From positions 1 through 12,060 of the forward strand of contig JBAWVO010000201.1 of NCBI GenBank assembly GCA_037147235.1: DNA of 12,060 nt, in the 5' to 3' direction. Position numbers and translations under genes: made by a program. The notes under the pieces are model-generated. The model was not told the origin of the DNA and ran no database searches. It saw nothing but the letters and a program-made list of their open reading frames with translations. Below, in pieces: positions 5,075-12,041 of this stretch. How positions within the stretch are numbered: position 1 is the first letter of the stretch; every line of letters begins with the position of its first letter. Origin of the DNA: JANXQG01 sp037147235. Its GTDB lineage: Bacteria; Planctomycetota; Planctomycetia; Pirellulales; Thermoguttaceae.

Positions 5075-7006
5075 ATGAATCGGAATCCTCTTCTCGCCCT
5101 GCTTGTGCAACTGCCCATTCCGCCGCCCGGGCCTCAGCCGATCCAAGGCAATGTGCCGCTGGCGGCAGCTTACTTGAAGCTCTTTGCGCAGCGGTGCGGG
5201 TTGGAAGGCTGGCGGATTGAAATCCTCCCGGCCCAGCTAGCCAACCGACTCGGCGATCAGGCCTTGGTGGCCGCGATTCTCGATCGCGGGCCGCAGCTTG
5301 TCGGTTTTACTTGCTATCTTTGGAACATCCAGCGGACGATTTGGATTACCCAGCAATTGAAGGCCGCGCAGCCCGAACTTCGCATCCTGCTCGGCGGGCC
5401 GGAGATCACCCGCGATAACTCTTGGGTATACGAACATGCGGCGATCAACTTGGCTGTCCTCGGTGAAGGCGAGCAGACCTTTGTCGATCTGCTTGCGGCA
5501 CTGCGAGCCGGCCGTTCGACCGAAGGTATTCCCGGACTATGGAACCGTGGCGGCGGGATGCCGATCCCGCGCACCGAGCTCGGCGATCTGGATCGGATCA
5601 GTTCACCCTACGTGGAAGGCATCCTCGACGCGGCCGAGGAGAATCCCATGCTTATGGAGACGTCGCGCGGCTGCCGCTATCGCTGCAAGTTCTGCTACTA
5701 TCCCAAGAGTTACAGCTCGATTCATCGCATGTCGGTCGGGCAGATCGAGGCCAATTTGCGGCATGCCTGCCAAAGGGGCGTGAAGGAGATCTACCTATTG
5801 GATCCCACGCTCAATCAGCGGCCCGATTTTGCCGGCTTCCTCCGTCTGCTGGCCCAGGGCAATCCCGACCGGCAGTTCACCTACTCGGCAGAACTGCGAG
5901 CGGAAGGCATTTGTGCCGAGACGGCCCAACTGCTTCGCGAGGCCAACTTCCAAGAGGTTGAAGTCGGCCTGCAATCGGTTGACCCAGAGGCCCAGAAGCT
6001 GATGGGACGGCACATCAGTTTGGAGGCATTTGAACGCGGCACGAAGGCGATGCTGGACGAAGGCATTCGCGTGCGAGTCGATCTGATCCTCGGCCTGCCG
6101 GGTGACACGGTCGATTCGGTGCGTCGCGGTCTGGAGTATCTCGATCGCGTGCGGCCGTTTACCGAACTGCAGGTATTCAATTTATCGATCCTCCCAGGGA
6201 CGGCGTTTCGGCAGACGGCTAGCGATCTGGGGCTTGAGTATCAGCCTCGGCCGCCGTACTACGTGCTGAAAACGCCGACACTCGATCTGGAAGATCTTTA
6301 TGGCCTGATGGAAGAGGCTCAGGATGTTTTTGGGATCGTATTCGACGCTTGGCCGGAGGTGGAAGAAGGGGTTGGGGAAGAAAAAGGGATTGGAGATTGG
6401 GGATTAGGGATTGGGGGAGGAGGAGAGGGAGGAGAGGGAGGAGGAGGAAATAGCCGGGGGCCAATGGCCGCCGGAACCCAGGATACAGAAGAAAGAGGGA
6501 TTGGGGATTGGGGATCAGGGATTGGGGAGGAGAAGGACAGCCGGAGAGTAACCGCTGCTGGAACACGCGTGACATCGCTCCAGCACCAATGTCGTGTTGA
6601 TCTCGACGCTCCCGTTCAAACGGCCCTGCCAGTTGCTAGCAGTCGTTCGCTGGCGTTTACCCTCGGACTGAAGTCAGCCGATTTCCGCGTTCGGGCCGCG
6701 GAGGCTGTCGAGCTGGTGCGGCAGGTCTTGGTCAATAATCCGCATACGACGTTGCAAGTGATTCTCGAACCGGTCGGCGATCCGCGACATCTGACTGCCG
6801 AAGTGCTGGAAGCCCTCTTGGCCGCCAGTCATGAGAGTTTGAGCTATCTCGATTGGTTCTACAGCCTGCATCCGATTCGGCTTTTGGGAGCAAAACGGTT
6901 AGTGGTTCTGCTCCCGGCGGCCCGGGAGGAATTGCTCGATGCTGCGTGGCTCGACGAGGTGGAGGATCGGGCGACAATCCACTGGGCCTCTGCATCCCCT
7001 TACTGA
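5075..7006 (+). CDS. B12-binding-type radical SAM protein with repeat-expanded linker
   Basis: A 643-aa protein. The ATG at 5075, 16 bp after the Cld-like stop with GGA upstream, gives the typical start MNRNPLLALLVQLPIPPPGP. Residues 1-145 form a B12-binding-like Rossmann domain (LLGGPE 105-110, VLGEGE 128-133) without a DxHxxG cobalamin-ligand motif. Radical SAM domain: SRGCRYRCKFCYYP, with Cys200, Cys204 and Cys207 binding the 4Fe-4S cluster in the canonical CxxxCxxC pattern. EVEVGLQSVDP (294-304) and RVDLILGLPGDT (334-345) are typical later strands of the barrel. Residues about 431-500 are a Gly/Glu-rich low-complexity linker made by 7-bp repeats. A C-terminal domain of about 140 residues (505-643) is unrecognised. 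The substrate is unknown; such enzymes include methyltransferases and ring-forming enzymes. Its stop overlaps the convergent response regulator by 7 bp. Confidence 0.9.
   Translation: MNRNPLLALLVQLPIPPPGPQPIQGNVPLAAAYLKLFAQRCGLEGWRIEILPAQLANRLGDQALVAAILDRGPQLVGFTCYLWNIQRTIWITQQLKAAQPELRILLGGPEITRDNSWVYEHAAINLAVLGEGEQTFVDLLAALRAGRSTEGIPGLWNRGGGMPIPRTELGDLDRISSPYVEGILDAAEENPMLMETSRGCRYRCKFCYYPKSYSSIHRMSVGQIEANLRHACQRGVKEIYLLDPTLNQRPDFAGFLRLLAQGNPDRQFTYSAELRAEGICAETAQLLREANFQEVEVGLQSVDPEAQKLMGRHISLEAFERGTKAMLDEGIRVRVDLILGLPGDTVDSVRRGLEYLDRVRPFTELQVFNLSILPGTAFRQTASDLGLEYQPRPPYYVLKTPTLDLEDLYGLMEEAQDVFGIVFDAWPEVEEGVGEEKGIGDWGLGIGGGGEGGEGGGGNSRGPMAAGTQDTEERGIGDWGSGIGEEKDSRRVTAAGTRVTSLQHQCRVDLDAPVQTALPVASSRSLAFTLGLKSADFRVRAAEAVELVRQVLVNNPHTTLQVILEPVGDPRHLTAEVLEALLAASHESLSYLDWFYSLHPIRLLGAKRLVVLLPAAREELLDAAWLDEVEDRATIHWASASPY
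6386..6531 (+). repeat. Two blocks of in-frame GGGATTG heptamer repeats inside the radical SAM gene
   Basis: Block 1 (6386-6420) is GGGATTG, GAGATTG, GGGATTA, GGGATTG, GGGGAGG. Block 2 (6497-6531) is GGGATTG, GGGATTG, GGGATCA, GGGATTG, GGGAGGA. The period is 7 bp, so three units equal seven codons: the blocks translate as GIGDWGLGIG and GIGDWGSGIG. Between them lies an almost pure-purine GGA-rich stretch (about 6414-6450). The reading frame stays open throughout. Similar heptamer arrays occur between genes at 10658-10844. Confidence 0.85.
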
Positions 7007-7455
7007 GGCAAATCGAGCGGAAGCAGAAGCTCACTCAAACGCGAGCGGCGCAGCAATTTGACCGCCTGAATGAACTGATCCAAACTGACCGGTTTGGTCA
7101 TGAAGCCGTCTACATGAAGATTTTGCGACTGCAAGACCGTGCGATGAACGGCCGAGGCGGTCAAAACCAGCACGGGGATCGACTGGAGCCGTTCGTCGCC
7201 ACGGATTTCACACAGCACCTGCCGGCCGTCTTTCTTGGGCAATTCCATGTCCAGCAAGATCACGTCCGGCTCCGGTGCCTTGGCAAAAACGCCTTCCCGG
7301 CGGAGAAAACGGAGGGCTTCCTCACCATCACGGACCAAGCTCACCCGGCAGCGGATGTCCTCGTGTTTCAGTGCCTGGATCGTGATCCGCGCGTCGTCGA
7401 GATTGTCTTCGACGAGTAGAATCTCGGGGGGGCGTCCAATCGGTGCGCGGCTCAT
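7000..7455 (-). CDS. Single-domain response regulator (CheY/Rcp1-like receiver)
   Basis: A 151-aa protein made only of a receiver domain, with no output domain. It has all expected residues: acidic pocket Glu16-Asp17 in ILLVEDN, phosphoacceptor Asp69 in ILLDMELPKKDG (66-77), Thr99 in VLVLTAS, and Lys121 in FMTKPV. The LVEDNLDDARI start and the DMELPKKDG loop resemble the Rcp1-type regulators that pair with phytochrome-like or hybrid kinases. No kinase gene is in the window, so its partner is elsewhere. Start at 7455 (MSRAPIGRPPE) is chosen because an upstream ATG at 7500 overlaps the -10 box of the likely promoter, and its extra residues look non-coding. It overlaps the convergent radical SAM gene at 7000-7006. 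Confidence 0.88.
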   Translation of the reverse strand: MSRAPIGRPPEILLVEDNLDDARITIQALKHEDIRCRVSLVRDGEEALRFLRREGVFAKAPEPDVILLDMELPKKDGRQVLCEIRGDERLQSIPVLVLTASAVHRTVLQSQNLHVDGFMTKPVSLDQFIQAVKLLRRSRLSELLLPLDLPQ

Positions 7456-7498
7456 GACGAGGATCCCACGGCAGGAGATATTTGCTCTCTCTCTACAC

Positions 7499-7527
7499 AT
7501 TGTACACGCCTCGGCGTTTAGGGACAA
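7499..7527 (-). promoter_or_regulatory. Likely promoter of the response regulator
   Basis: On the minus strand TTGTCC (7527-7522, 4 of 6 to consensus) is followed after 17 bases by TACAAT (7504-7499, 5 of 6). Expected start is near 7492, about 37 bases before the ATG at 7455. It lies in the 110-bp gap after lysA and suggests that the regulator can be expressed apart from lysA. Confidence 0.5.
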
Positions 7528-7565
7528 CTTGCGAAGCTCGGGCTAGAGAGTTGTTTGAAAGGCGG

Positions 7566-8843
7566 TTAGCTATCGGAATACGCCGGAATGATCTCTCCGC
7601 GGATCAGATCCTCAAACGTCTGCCGCTGACGGACTAAGTGGGCGCGGCCTTCCTGGATGAGCACCTCGGCGGCCAGAGGTCGCGAGTTGTAGTTTGAACC
7701 CATCACAAACCCATAAGCCCCGGCGCACTCGATCACCAGAAGCTGGCCCACTTCGGCTTCAGGCAACATGCGAGGGCTAACAAAACCGCCTTCCGACTGC
7801 GTGAAGATGTCGCCCGACTCGCACAAGGGCCCCCCCACGATCACCGCGCGATCTGGCCGCGACCCGCAAGCGGGTGCCCCGGCGTCAGGGGGTACGATCG
7901 ACATGGGATGATAAGAACCGTAGAGGATCGGTCGGGCCAGATTATTGAAACCGGCGTCCAGAAGGTAAAAGCAGTGCTCGCCCTGCCGCTTGATCGAACG
8001 GATTTCGGTCACAAGATAGCCGCTCTCGGCCACGAGATAACGGCCAGGCTCAATCTCCAGGCCGACGGCGTGGCCGAAACGATCTTCCAACCGCTTGCGA
8101 GCGGCGTCCCAAAGGATGAAGTAGGCCGTCAGATCAACATAAGCATCGCCCTGGCGATAGATTGTCGGCAGGCCGCCACCGGCACTGATCGACGTGACCG
8201 TGGGACCGATGGCCAAGGCCGCTTTCTCCATCGCGGCACAGACCTGCGAGAGATGCTCCAGGTCAGTGCCCGAGCCGATGTGCATGTGGATGCCGCTGAT
8301 GATAATCAGATGTCGGGCGGCAGTTTCCAGGCAGAGGCCGATCTGCTCATGCCAGATGCCGTGTTTCGACTGATCGCCGCCGGTGTTCGTCTTGCGGCTG
8401 TGGCCGTGGCCAAAACCCGGGTTGATCCGTAGCGTGATTTTTCGGCCGGGGGCGCGACGGCCGAGTTGCTCGATCATGTCGGGCGAGCCACAGTTCACAT
8501 GGATATTGTGCTCCACGCAGAGGTTGAGGGCCTCAGCGTCAAAGATGTCGGCGGTGTAGACAATTGGCGGCGGCGTGCCTTCGACCGCATAACCGGCTGC
8601 CAAGGCACGGCGGATCTCGCCCCCGCTCACCGCATCGACCAGGGAGCCATGGCGGCGCAACAGATCCAGCACGGCCAGGTTGGAACATGCCTTTTGGGCA
8701 TAGCGCACATGGTCAAAGGCTGCCAGATCGGCAAGCCGCTGGAGGATCACAGCCGCATCGTACACGAACGCCGGCGTACCGAACTGACGGGCTAGGTCAT
8801 GGACCGGGACGCCGGCGATGTGGGTTCGCGTGGTGGAAAACAT
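7566..8843 (-). CDS. lysA: Diaminopimelate decarboxylase, E. coli LysA type
   Basis: PLP-dependent decarboxylation of meso-diaminopimelate to L-lysine, the last step of the pathway; cytosolic. 425 aa, close to the 420 of E. coli LysA. Motifs: PLP Lys51 in YAQKACSN (48-55), SGGEI (73-77), NPGFGHGHSRKTNTGGDQSK (141-160), HMHIGSG (186-192), AGGGLP (221-226), EIEPGR (263-268), DAGFNNLARP (296-305), the catalytic Cys341 in GPLCESGD, and GAYGFVMGSNYNSRP (375-389). The GFGHGHS..TNTGG..SKHGIW and CSN segments match the enterobacterial-type enzyme as I remember it, rather than the shorter-looped LysA of Firmicutes. The start ATG at 8843 directly abuts the TAG of the upstream gene (TAGATG), so translation is probably coupled. 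No frameshift or missing catalytic residue was seen. Confidence 0.95.
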   Translation of the reverse strand: MFSTTRTHIAGVPVHDLARQFGTPAFVYDAAVILQRLADLAAFDHVRYAQKACSNLAVLDLLRRHGSLVDAVSGGEIRRALAAGYAVEGTPPPIVYTADIFDAEALNLCVEHNIHVNCGSPDMIEQLGRRAPGRKITLRINPGFGHGHSRKTNTGGDQSKHGIWHEQIGLCLETAARHLIIISGIHMHIGSGTDLEHLSQVCAAMEKAALAIGPTVTSISAGGGLPTIYRQGDAYVDLTAYFILWDAARKRLEDRFGHAVGLEIEPGRYLVAESGYLVTEIRSIKRQGEHCFYLLDAGFNNLARPILYGSYHPMSIVPPDAGAPACGSRPDRAVIVGGPLCESGDIFTQSEGGFVSPRMLPEAEVGQLLVIECAGAYGFVMGSNYNSRPLAAEVLIQEGRAHLVRQRQTFEDLIRGEIIPAYSDS

Positions 8844-10538
8844 CTACTTCTCGTCCGACTCATCGCTAGGCAGCAGATTGAGGATCGTCTTGATGACGCC
8901 CGATTCCACATTTAGTCGCAAGGTTGCGCCATCGGGAATGGCCTTTACCGTCATCGTGATATGATCTTTGCCTTCTGACTTGGCGAGCAATGAGACGGCC
9001 TTGGCAAAGTTCTTCTTGGCCTCGGCATCGCCCGGGTTATCGGTCGTAATCACCTTGGCGAAGAACTTGGCGATGGGCGTGACCGAGATGATCAGATCGA
9101 CGGGATTGACCGCCTTGCCCGGCGAAGCCTTCGAAGCGTCGATCGTCTTTTTGATCATTGCGACGGGATCTTTACCGGCACCAAAGTAGAGGTTCGATTC
9201 ACTGAGTCCGACGACAATCTGGGCCGACTCGCCGAGTACTTTGGCCGCCTTGGGATCAGGAATGGGAATCTTGGCGACATGGAAGTTGACGCCTTCATAC
9301 TTTTCGGCGTCGAACTGGATGAGCTTGGCCAGTTTGGGTTCGTCGGCGGCAAGTTCCTTGACGAGCTTCTTGATTGCGCCTTCCAGCTTCGCTCCTTCGG
9401 CAATGCGGAAACCGGCGACGACCACCGGCCCGTCGTCAAGTACAACCGCCATGCCGCCATCGGCCTTCTTCAACTCGACGGTCTTCTCGGCAACATCCAA
9501 GAGATCGCCTAGTAACTGCTTGGCCACATCGCGCTTATCGCCAAGTTGCTCATTGGAATCCAGCATCTTGTTGGCCGTTGCCTTAAAGTTGCCGAGCATT
9601 GCCTTGGCATCCGCCAAGTCTTCGTCATCGGAAGTTCCGGCCCACAGCATGGTCATCGCGGCACCTGGAACGGCAAATCCGGCGAAATCCGTCTTGGCAT
9701 CCTTCATGGCGTCAAATTTCTTGGCCAGCTTGGTCCCCACGACACCGCGAGGTTCAATGTCCAAAAATAGTGCCTTGCTTGAAGGGTCCAGCCCCACGCC
9801 GATGACCAGTCCGTCGAGTTCCTTGCTGAAGGTTTCCAGCTTGGCGAAAAGCTGCTTGATGCTGGCGGACTGCAACGCCCGCTCCTCCGCGGAGCTGGAT
9901 TGTTGCTGCATGGCAAGCGTGAATTCCACGATGCCGCGGAGACTCTTGAGGGCATTTTCGCGACTGGCCGCGGGGATGTTCTGCACGGAACCGCGGACGG
10001 AAAGGAGATATTTCTCCGTTAGGTCGGCAATTGCCGGAGTGGGGTCGGCCAGGGCACTGTTCAGCATTTCCTCATTGTCCGAGAAGACGGCCCACTTGCC
10101 CTTTTGCTTGACATACACCGTCTTGGTGCCCATGGGGAATCCGTAGACCCCGTCCGCATTGGCGGCCGGAACCTCGCCGGGCATGGGAATCGAGGCCAGC
10201 ATTTTTTTCAAATCGGAGACGGGAAGATAGCCTTGCACAACCGGCTGATCGTTCTCGCCCAGGGAGACCAAGATGCCCCAAGGGCGCGACTTATCCAAGC
10301 CGGCGATACCCTTGCCGCGCGTCATCAATTCGAGGTTCCCCTCGGCCTTGGCCGCCAGCTTTGTATGACCGCTGATCTCGTCCAGGGTCTTGAGACTGCC
10401 AATGAGTTGATCATAGCCGGCGAAAGCAATGGTCAAGGCAGGTTTTGGGGCTGCGGCTGCCGCCCGGTGGGCAGAAACCAAGGTTCCCAGGGCCAGCAGC
10501 AACGCGATGGCCGTCATCTTCCGTAGCGGTTTGTACAC
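8844..10538 (-). CDS. Large secreted protein of unknown function
   Basis: A 564-aa protein. It begins at a GTG (10538), supported by AAGGAG 10 bases upstream and a signal peptide: basic MYKPLRK, hydrophobic TAIALLLALGTLVS, then an Ala-rich cleavage zone near residues 28-30. There is no TM helix after that. The mature protein is Ala/Lys/Asp-rich with alternating strand- and helix-like stretches (GILVSLGENDQPVVQGYLPV, WAVFSDNEEMLNSAL, GLVIGVGLDPSSKALFLDIE). The order suggests a repeated fold, as in large uncharacterised periplasmic or secreted proteins of planctomycetes. No catalytic motif was recognised. The short acidic C-terminus ends SDESDEK. Its stop touches lysA, but a link in function is not obvious and may only be a shared transcript. 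Confidence 0.85.
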   Translation of the reverse strand: MYKPLRKMTAIALLLALGTLVSAHRAAAAAPKPALTIAFAGYDQLIGSLKTLDEISGHTKLAAKAEGNLELMTRGKGIAGLDKSRPWGILVSLGENDQPVVQGYLPVSDLKKMLASIPMPGEVPAANADGVYGFPMGTKTVYVKQKGKWAVFSDNEEMLNSALADPTPAIADLTEKYLLSVRGSVQNIPAASRENALKSLRGIVEFTLAMQQQSSSAEERALQSASIKQLFAKLETFSKELDGLVIGVGLDPSSKALFLDIEPRGVVGTKLAKKFDAMKDAKTDFAGFAVPGAAMTMLWAGTSDDEDLADAKAMLGNFKATANKMLDSNEQLGDKRDVAKQLLGDLLDVAEKTVELKKADGGMAVVLDDGPVVVAGFRIAEGAKLEGAIKKLVKELAADEPKLAKLIQFDAEKYEGVNFHVAKIPIPDPKAAKVLGESAQIVVGLSESNLYFGAGKDPVAMIKKTIDASKASPGKAVNPVDLIISVTPIAKFFAKVITTDNPGDAEAKKNFAKAVSLLAKSEGKDHITMTVKAIPDGATLRLNVESGVIKTILNLLPSDESDEK

Positions 10539-10919
10539 GATAACTTCTCTCCTTGTTCAAGCGATTCCAACAATGGTCCGTTCACGACACCATGCCGCGA
10601 CAAATCGTAAGCTGTTAAGTGTACCGTCGGATGCCGAACGGGGCTAGCCCCAAACAGGGAGTTGGAAACAAGGAGTTAGGAGTTAGGAGTTGGGAGCTAG
10701 AAGTTAGGAGTAGAAAATGGGAATGGCTGAAGGATGGCTATGTATGGCAAAATGGGTTGCGTGGACAAGATATACAAGATCCATGATTTGTGAGGATTAG
10801 TCTGCTTTCCAACTCCTAACTCCTAACTTCTAACTTCTAACTCCTAATTGTTATAGAACTGGGGGGAACTTTTCTGTTAAAATAAAACCTTACATTTTTG
10901 AACTTCGAGGTTCCTGACA
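10539..10919. other. Divergent noncoding region carrying heptamer palindrome
   Basis: The region lies between two divergent secreted-protein genes and has no gene. Its centre holds the heptamer arrays described separately. A 12-bp perfect palindrome GGGGCTAGCCCC is at 10640-10651. ATCGTAAGC at about 10603 recurs at about 2832, each upstream of a gene for a secreted protein; this is likely chance or a short shared motif. The final 40 bases before 10920 are AT-rich (TTAAAATAAAAC) and could hold a -10 box, but no paired -35 was found. Confidence 0.55.
10658..10844. repeat. Inverted pair of GGAGTTA heptamer arrays
   Basis: Left array, plus strand: GGAGTTG (10658-10664), an aberrant GAAACAA, then GGAGTTA, GGAGTTA, GGAGTTG, GGAGCTA, GAAGTTA, GGAGTAG (10672-10713). 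Right array, the same heptamer on the minus strand: CAACTCC, TAACTCC, TAACTTC, TAACTTC, TAACTCC (10810-10844). The arms can pair across about 96 bases. Flanking TTGGAAA and TTTCCAA extend the symmetry. Seven-base period arrays resemble the short tandemly repeated (STRR) heptamers known from cyanobacteria. The role is unknown; it may be a mobile palindrome, an mRNA-structure element or a recombination hot-spot. Confidence 0.85.
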
Positions 10920-11960
10920 ATGAATGTACTGGTTTTTCAAGTCCTGGCCGTTTTGGTGGCAGCCGGCGGTCCTGTTGTACCTGAGAATGTACTACTGAAT
11001 GAATTGGTGGAGAAGGGCGTGAAGATGCCCGATGGGCAGGTCGTGTGTTTACCCGCCCCAACGATGGCCGAAGGTCTGAATGAGAAGCAGCAGGCTGCGG
11101 TACTCGCCGCGATTGCACCACGGGGCAAGGTGCAGGAATTTTTGGACAAGGGTTCTTCCGCACCCGTCAGTTTGAAGCCGGGAAAGATTGCAAGCACAGG
11201 CAAGGCAGGCGATGTTATCCGTACCATCAATGTTGGCTTCATCGTCTATGGCGATTGGGGAGTACTCACAAGTGATGAGTTTTCCAGGGGCATTCTGAAG
11301 GTAGGAAAACCTGGTAGTGAGAAAAAGGAAGGAATGGTTTCCAGGGCCGGCTATTTGAAGACCACCGATCTGATGGTTCGCGGACTGCCGACCCTCACAA
11401 AACCCGGTATGAAAGAGTACTTTCTCTACACGACCTTCAGGCTTTTCGAGCGGGTCGAACTGAGCACCACGCGATTCGGCGTGGCAACGAAAACGCCGAC
11501 GGGAGTTATCGTTGCCGCCAAGGTCGATCCGCGGTTTGCCAAAGACAAGCAATACCCGAATCAGTGGCGCGAGATCGTCAAGGATGCTCAGGGTGAGGCT
11601 CAACTAGGTCCATCGCAACCCTATTCCGGGGCGGCCTTCTATGCCAAGGTGACCCGCTTGATCAAGCCGGAAAATGCCATTTTTGTTGAATTTCACCATG
11701 TCTTCTACGAACCACGGATATGGTTCGGCGAGGACGAGAACCTCATGCCCACTCAACTTCGGAGAATCATCCCCTTCAAAGTGAAGGAGTTCCGCATCAA
11801 GCTCGCGCGAGCGACGGAGGAGGAAGCCGAGAAGAAACTTCAAGCGGAAAAAAAGCCTAGCGAAGAAAAGCCTAGCGAAGAAAAGCCTAGCGAAGAAAAG
11901 CCTAGCGAAGAAAAGCCTAGCGAGGAAAAGCCTAGCGAGGAAAAGCCAGCGGAGAAGTAA
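10920..11960 (+). CDS. Secreted protein of unknown function with KPSEE repeat tail
   Basis: A 346-aa protein. The ATG at 10920 has GAGG 9 bases upstream. The N-terminus (MNVLVFQVLAVLVAAGGPVV) has a hydrophobic core and probably acts as a signal peptide, though the basic n-region is missing, so export is less certain than for the other two. The body (about 30-295) has no motif I recognise. Visible features are a KGVKMPDGQVVCLPAP segment (32-47), several Trp/Tyr-rich stretches (YGDWGVL, YFLYTTFRLFERVE, VEFHHVFYEPRIWF) and basic-acidic helices near the end. Residues 312-341 are six KPSEE repeats followed by KPAEK: an extended, charged tail. The gene diverges from the 10538 gene and is followed by a hairpin at 12025-12041. 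Confidence 0.8.
   Translation: MNVLVFQVLAVLVAAGGPVVPENVLLNELVEKGVKMPDGQVVCLPAPTMAEGLNEKQQAAVLAAIAPRGKVQEFLDKGSSAPVSLKPGKIASTGKAGDVIRTINVGFIVYGDWGVLTSDEFSRGILKVGKPGSEKKEGMVSRAGYLKTTDLMVRGLPTLTKPGMKEYFLYTTFRLFERVELSTTRFGVATKTPTGVIVAAKVDPRFAKDKQYPNQWREIVKDAQGEAQLGPSQPYSGAAFYAKVTRLIKPENAIFVEFHHVFYEPRIWFGEDENLMPTQLRRIIPFKVKEFRIKLARATEEEAEKKLQAEKKPSEEKPSEEKPSEEKPSEEKPSEEKPSEEKPAEK
11853..11957 (+). repeat. 15-bp tandem repeat encoding KPSEE
   Basis: Six units of 15 bp begin at 11853 with AAGCCTAGCGAAGAA; the last two differ by GAA to GAG. A seventh, degraded unit (11943-11957) encodes KPAEK. The near identity of the units at DNA level, including codon choice, points to recent slippage, so copy number is likely to vary between strains. 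Confidence 0.9.
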
Positions 11961-12024
11961 GGGCGAGTGGGACTGGCGCACCAATAACTGTCGTGTTTTG
12001 CCCAATCGCCGAGCGGGGGCGGAC

Positions 12025-12041
12025 GGCACACGGAGTGTGCC
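12025..12041 (+). terminator. Hairpin of a planctomycete-type repeat, possible terminator
   Basis: GGCACAC (12025-12031), loop GGA, GTGTGCC (12035-12041) is a perfect 7-bp stem, followed within a few bases by a T-rich stretch (CTACTTTTCTT). It lies 65 bp past the stop of the KPSEE protein gene. I recall this hairpin as a frequent intergenic repeat in planctomycetes, so it may be a mobile or structural repeat that is also used as a terminator. Confidence 0.5.

Noticed and set aside
4324..5118. 264-codon frame antisense to the Cld-like gene
   Set aside because: It mirrors a well-supported family member; the long frame is a by-product of GC-rich codon use.
7456..7527. Longer N-terminus for the response regulator, with starts at 7500 or 7527
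   Set aside because: The ATG at 7500 overlaps the -10 box of a likely promoter, and the extra residues precede the normal start of a receiver domain.
9241..10146. 301-codon frame antisense to the large secreted protein
   Set aside because: It is very Ser/Ala/Pro-rich, has no motif or ribosome site, and the opposite strand has a signal peptide and a strong ribosome site.
10658..10844. Heptamer arrays considered as a CRISPR array
   Set aside because: The unit is 7 bp with no spacers, the two arrays are in opposite orientation, and no cas gene is nearby.
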